A DNA stretch of 7,973 nucleotides from Veillonellaceae bacterium (GTDB lineage Bacteria; Bacillota_C; Negativicutes; Veillonellales; Veillonellaceae), in contig CADFKY010000041.1 in NCBI GenBank assembly GCA_902834965.1, forward strand, positions 1-7,973, read 5' to 3'. The notes below the pieces were generated by a model. The model searched no databases and was not told the origin of the DNA. It saw nothing but the letters and a program-made list of their open reading frames with translations. Shown here one piece after another: positions 5,392-7,973 of the stretch; the first letter of the stretch is position 1; each line of letters opens with the position of its first letter. The position numbers and the translations under genes were made by a program.

Positions 5392-5862
5392 TTATTTCCT
5401 GTTTTCATCATGATCGGATCCCTTAGTATTGATTTCGACCGCGAGTTGTTCGCTAAGCACAGAAGTTTCCTCTGTTAGTTCTGTCGTAGGATACGAAGTA
5501 TCTTCTAAGTTTACCGTTTCTAATAATTTATCGATATCGTCCGATTGGATGGATACCTCTTTGTTATACCATTCGCCGAACTCAAGGATTACCTTTTCGT
5601 TACGACGGAAATAGGTATATTGGTCAATCTTACGAGACTCTACGAGTTCTGCATTTTCTAAGATGCTCATAAATGTAGAGATGGAAGATTGAGATACACC
5701 ACAGCGCTTTTGAATACTCTTAACGCTCACACTGTTAGGGAAATCGATAAGAGTTTTAGTGTGTACTTGTACACCGAATTCTTTCTCTGGGTGCTTTAGC
5801 CACAATATAATATCTAACCGATGTGGATTTGATAATGCTTTCAAGATTCTTAACGGGTCCAT
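5392..5862 (-). CDS. ArsR-type winged-helix transcriptional regulator
   Basis: 156-aa DNA-binding regulator. The N-terminus DPLRILKALSNPHRLDIILW (2-21) is the standard ArsR opening helix pair; VKSIQKRCGVSQSSISTFMS (47-66) is the helix-turn-helix with recognition helix about 57-67; LENAELVESRKIDQYTYFRR (68-87) forms the wing. Residues 24-46 form a longer linker than in small metal sensors, and there is only one cysteine (C54), so classical Cys-based metal sensing is unlikely. The C-terminus (about 105-156) is acidic and probably disordered or ligand-linked. AGAGGAGG (5867-5874) precedes ATG 5862. It is divergent from the fix operon across about 390 bp and may regulate itself and fixCXA. That target is inference from position only. 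Confidence 0.85.
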   Translation of the reverse strand: MDPLRILKALSNPHRLDIILWLKHPEKEFGVQVHTKTLIDFPNSVSVKSIQKRCGVSQSSISTFMSILENAELVESRKIDQYTYFRRNEKVILEFGEWYNKEVSIQSDDIDKLLETVNLEDTSYPTTELTEETSVLSEQLAVEINTKGSDHDENRK

Positions 5863-5917
5863 ATGGCCTCCTCTGGTAATTCCAAAATAATGAGTGCCTA
5901 ACCTTGACCGTGGTCTT

Positions 5918-5940
5918 GCATTATGCGGTCGTATTATACG
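5918..5940. promoter_or_regulatory. Tandem dyads over the putative arsR-type promoter
   Basis: GCATTATGC (5918-5926) and CGTATTATACG (5930-5940) are two similar short palindromes with centres 13 bp apart. The second contains TATAAT on the minus strand (5938-5933), a candidate -10 of the regulator gene, with no good -35. A regulator bound here would block that promoter, suggesting autoregulation. A GACC-GT-GGTC dyad (5906-5915) lies next to them. Confidence 0.4.
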
Positions 5941-6176
5941 CGTGTTGCTCCGTATAGGGTTTTTCCTACTTTTATCATACGCTACTTTTACCGTGAAAGC
6001 TAGATAAACTTATAAATTTCACGAATTGATGAATTTTGTTGCACCTATTGGTAATGAATAGTATGCAATAGTATAAGTATATAATGAGTATATATACATC
6101 CTATAGAGCTATTTACAACGTAATGTTAAAAAATATAGAATATATTCATTTTTCTGTGGTAATTTTTAGAGGTATT

Positions 6177-6205
6177 TTGGTTCTTAATAGAGAAATATAT
6201 ATACT
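6177..6205 (+). promoter_or_regulatory. Promoter of the fixCXA operon
   Basis: TTGGTT (6177-6182) and TATACT (6200-6205) are separated by the ideal 17 bp. Transcription would start at about 6212, giving a leader of about 40 nt before ATG 6253. This is the best-formed promoter in the window. Confidence 0.6.
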
Positions 6206-6252
6206 ATATGAACTTATGTAAGTCTAAGCTTTGATTTAAAGGAGCTGAGTAT

Positions 6253-7560
6253 ATGGCAATTGATCGCAATGAAACATTTGACGTTATCGTTGTTGGTGCA
6301 GGCCCAGCAGGCTCTGCGGCGGCGTTACGCCTCGCGGAGCAACGGGTAAAGGTTTTACTCATTGAACGCGGTACCGCACCAGGCGCTAAAAATATGATGG
6401 GTGGACGTATCTATACGCATTCTTTAGAACGGTTAGTACCGGACTTTAGAGACCGTGCCCCATTGGAACGTAAGGTGACAAAAGAACGCATTTCTATCGG
6501 CGCTGGCAATGAAATGACGACTATTGAATACAGCTACGAAGATGGACAACCGAATGAAGAATCCTACGTAGTATTACGCGCTAAATTCGATAAATGGCTC
6601 GCTGAAGAGGCTGAGAAAAAAGGGGCTCTTCTCGTATCCAATGTACAGGTAACAGACCTCATTACTGAAGGTGAAGGCAAAAAGCAACGCGTTGTTGGCG
6701 TTCGTTGCCACGATGATGAAGTATATGCAAAACTTGTTATCATCGCAGAAGGCTCTAATACAGTATTATTAGAAAAAGCAGGCCTTACAGCTCCTACCGA
6801 TCCAAGCACTGTGGCAGTAGGGGTAAAAGAGGTATACAAACTTAAAAAAGAGGACCTTGAAAATCGCCTTATGCTGTCTGGAGATGACGGTATGGCGTGG
6901 CTTACTCTAGGTGATATGACCTCTGGCTTATTGGGAGGCGGCTTTATTTATACAAATAAAGATAGCCTTTCTGTGGGTATGGTTGTGGGCCTTGAAGACA
7001 TCGGTAAAGCCGATCGTTCTGTAGACGATATGCTTTCAGCTTTCACAAGCCATCCAAGAATTGCGCCATTGTTGAAAAATGGTCAGTTGAAAGAACATAG
7101 TGCCCACCTCGTACCTGAAGGGGGCTATAAATCGATGCCTACATTGGGTGGTAATGGTTATATTATCGTTGGCGATGCGGCGCGCATGTGTATGAATCTT
7201 GGGTATACTATTCGTGGTATGGACCTTGCTATCGAGTCCGGTATGTGCGCAGCAGATGCAGTTAACGTAGCCTTGCGCGATGAAAATATGGATCGCGTAG
7301 CTAAATTGTATGAACGTCAAATCAAGAGTTCTTGGTTACTGAAGGACTTGAAGCGTTACAAAAATATGCCTAAATTCCTCGCTACCCATCCGCGTATTTT
7401 CAATGAATACCCAGCATTTGTTAATAATTTGATGCGCGACGTATTCACTGTAAATGGTGATGGTGCAGTACCAATGATGAAGAAAATTATGCGCCGTGTC
7501 GGAGACATTGGCCTATTTACCTTGATTCGTGATGCTTGGAAAGGGGTGCGTTCCCTATGA
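6253..7560 (+). CDS. fixC: FixC, flavoprotein quinone oxidoreductase
   Basis: 435-aa FAD-dependent subunit of the FixABCX electron-transfer complex, related to ETF:quinone oxidoreductase and close in length to other FixC proteins. It should accept electrons from the FixAB flavoprotein and pass them toward quinone at the membrane. The FAD site is clear: VIVVGAGPAGSAAALRLA (11-28, dinucleotide fold G15-x-G17-x-x-G20) ending in E38 of LLIERG; PGAKNMMGGRIY (43-54); and the second FAD motif GYIIVGDAARMCMN (302-315, with G307 and D308) followed by GMDLAIESG (322-330). AAAGGAG (6238-6244), eight bases before ATG 6253, is a strong SD. Its stop overlaps the fixX start in ATGA, so the two are coupled. 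The gene leads the operon here, whereas fixABCX is the usual order. Known complexes drive NADH-dependent reduction of ferredoxin and quinone; the partner pathway in this organism is inferred. Confidence 0.93.
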   Translation: MAIDRNETFDVIVVGAGPAGSAAALRLAEQRVKVLLIERGTAPGAKNMMGGRIYTHSLERLVPDFRDRAPLERKVTKERISIGAGNEMTTIEYSYEDGQPNEESYVVLRAKFDKWLAEEAEKKGALLVSNVQVTDLITEGEGKKQRVVGVRCHDDEVYAKLVIIAEGSNTVLLEKAGLTAPTDPSTVAVGVKEVYKLKKEDLENRLMLSGDDGMAWLTLGDMTSGLLGGGFIYTNKDSLSVGMVVGLEDIGKADRSVDDMLSAFTSHPRIAPLLKNGQLKEHSAHLVPEGGYKSMPTLGGNGYIIVGDAARMCMNLGYTIRGMDLAIESGMCAADAVNVALRDENMDRVAKLYERQIKSSWLLKDLKRYKNMPKFLATHPRIFNEYPAFVNNLMRDVFTVNGDGAVPMMKKIMRRVGDIGLFTLIRDAWKGVRSL

Positions 7561-7835
7561 AACTAGAAGAGCGTTTGGGCGCCAATAAATATTATGTAGA
7601 TGAAACGTCTCCTCATATCCTTGTGGATGGCGCTGGTTTTAGCCTTGAAGAGAAAATGAAGCTCGTCAATGGTTGTCCTGCCGGTCTATATACATTGCAA
7701 GAAAACGGCGATTTAGCCTTTGATTTCGCCGGTTGCTTAGAATGCGGTACATGCCGTGTTCTTTGTGGTGAAACAATCGTAAAAACTTGGAAATATCCGC
7801 GTAACGCTAAGGGCGTAGAATTTAGACAGGGGTGA
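7557..7835 (+). CDS. fixX: FixX, ferredoxin-like [4Fe-4S] subunit
   Basis: 92-aa ferredoxin-like partner of FixC, carrying one iron-sulfur cluster for transfer to quinone. The signature NGCPAGLY (38-45) with C40 and GCLECGTCRVLC (59-70) with C60, C63 and C66 matches FixX, as do the C-terminal WKYPRNAKGVEF (78-89). An additional Cys70 sits after the cluster motif. The frame extends upstream to a TTG at 7536, but ATG 7557 is preferred: it overlaps the fixC stop as ATGA, has AAGGGG (7541-7546) ten bases upstream, and yields the family N-terminus. fixA begins four bases after its stop. Confidence 0.93.
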   Translation: MKLEERLGANKYYVDETSPHILVDGAGFSLEEKMKLVNGCPAGLYTLQENGDLAFDFAGCLECGTCRVLCGETIVKTWKYPRNAKGVEFRQG

Positions 7836-7839
7836 GTGT

Positions 7840-7973
7840 ATGGAGTTATTAGTATGTATCAAACAGGTTCCAGATACATCTGAGATTAAGCTGGATCCGG
7901 AAACAAATAATCTCATCCGCACAGGCTTGCCTAGCATTGTAAACCCTGACGATATGCATGCGTTAGAGGCGGC
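7840..7973 (+). CDS. fixA: FixA, electron-transfer flavoprotein beta subunit (5' part)
   Basis: Forty-four codons of an ETF beta-subunit homologue are present before the window ends. MELLVCIKQVPDT (1-13), the EIKLDPETNNLIR stretch (15-27) and PSIVNPDDMHALEA (31-44) are the hallmark N-terminus of FixA/EtfB, part of the nucleotide-binding fold. ATG 7840 has AGGGG (7828-7832) seven bases upstream, overlapping the end of fixX, so the three genes form one tightly packed operon. FixA pairs with FixB to bind FAD and, in bifurcating versions, to oxidise NADH. fixB is expected next, outside the window. Whether it is bifurcating cannot be judged from this fragment. Confidence 0.92.
   Translation, partial: MELLVCIKQVPDTSEIKLDPETNNLIRTGLPSIVNPDDMHALEA

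Larger units (their letters stand above)
5863..6252. other. Divergent control region between arsR-type gene and fix operon
   Basis: This 390-bp region carries the start signals of two divergent units. Near the regulator there are two dyads and a minus-strand TATAAT; near fixC there is a well-formed promoter. The middle (about 5990-6170) is AT-rich with no gene or RNA that I can support. I looked for FNR-like and Rex-like sites and saw no convincing match. Confidence 0.6.

Noticed and set aside
6010..6050. Possible Rex- or FNR-like site in the arsR/fix intergenic region (TTTCACGAATTGATGAATTTTG)
   Set aside because: Only four-base arms are symmetric and the sequence does not match either consensus well.
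7536..7556. TTG 7536 as start of fixX
   Set aside because: ATG 7557 overlaps the fixC stop in the usual ATGA coupling, has an SD and gives the family N-terminus.

Overview
The window looks like chromosomal DNA of a low-to-moderate-GC anaerobic member of the Firmicutes/Bacillota. My best guess is a Negativicute such as Veillonella. This is inferred from protein style (a FixC/FixX/FixA set, a CGGC-domain protein, an M48 protease with a secretion signal) and from strong purine-rich Shine-Dalgarno (SD) sites; no rRNA or other marker gene is present to prove it. All genes look intact except the two cut by the window edges.

Layout. (1) Positions 1-609, minus strand: a toxin-first type II toxin-antitoxin (TA) pair, a HigB-like RelE/ParE-superfamily toxin overlapping an XRE-type antitoxin that runs off the left edge, with a perfect 20-bp palindrome just upstream as likely operator. 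(2) Positions 658-1045: an AT-rich gap ending in a promoter. (3) Positions 1046-1417: a small CGGC-domain protein. (4) Positions 1576-2865: a secreted M48 zinc metalloprotease with a Lys/Pro-rich tail, ended by a strong terminator. (5) Positions 2866-3292: a long leader region before an aminotransferase, holding a promoter overlapped by a palindrome, a hairpin next to the SD, and a small SD-preceded ORF that may be a gene remnant. (6) Positions 3293-4609: a PLP-dependent class I/II aminotransferase with its own terminator. (7) Positions 4742-5312: a second TA pair, a Phd/YefM antitoxin (UUG start) overlapping a ParE/RelE-type toxin, closed by a bidirectional terminator. (8) Positions 5392-5862, minus strand: an ArsR-type winged-helix regulator. 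(9) Positions 6253-7973: fixC, fixX and the start of fixA in one tight operon transcribed away from the regulator.

How they fit together. The fix genes form the clearest functional unit. FixA (with FixB, expected just beyond the right edge) is an electron-transfer flavoprotein, FixX a ferredoxin-like subunit and FixC a flavoprotein quinone oxidoreductase. Such complexes move electrons between NADH, ferredoxin and quinone. The divergent ArsR-type gene shares a roughly 390-bp control region with this operon and is a candidate regulator of it. The two TA modules have toxins of the same superfamily but unrelated antitoxins and opposite gene order, so they were probably acquired independently. I see no CRISPR array, insertion sequence, rRNA or intact tRNA. 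The most noteworthy non-coding signals are the TA palindrome, the aminotransferase leader, and the paired dyads at the arsR/fix control region.
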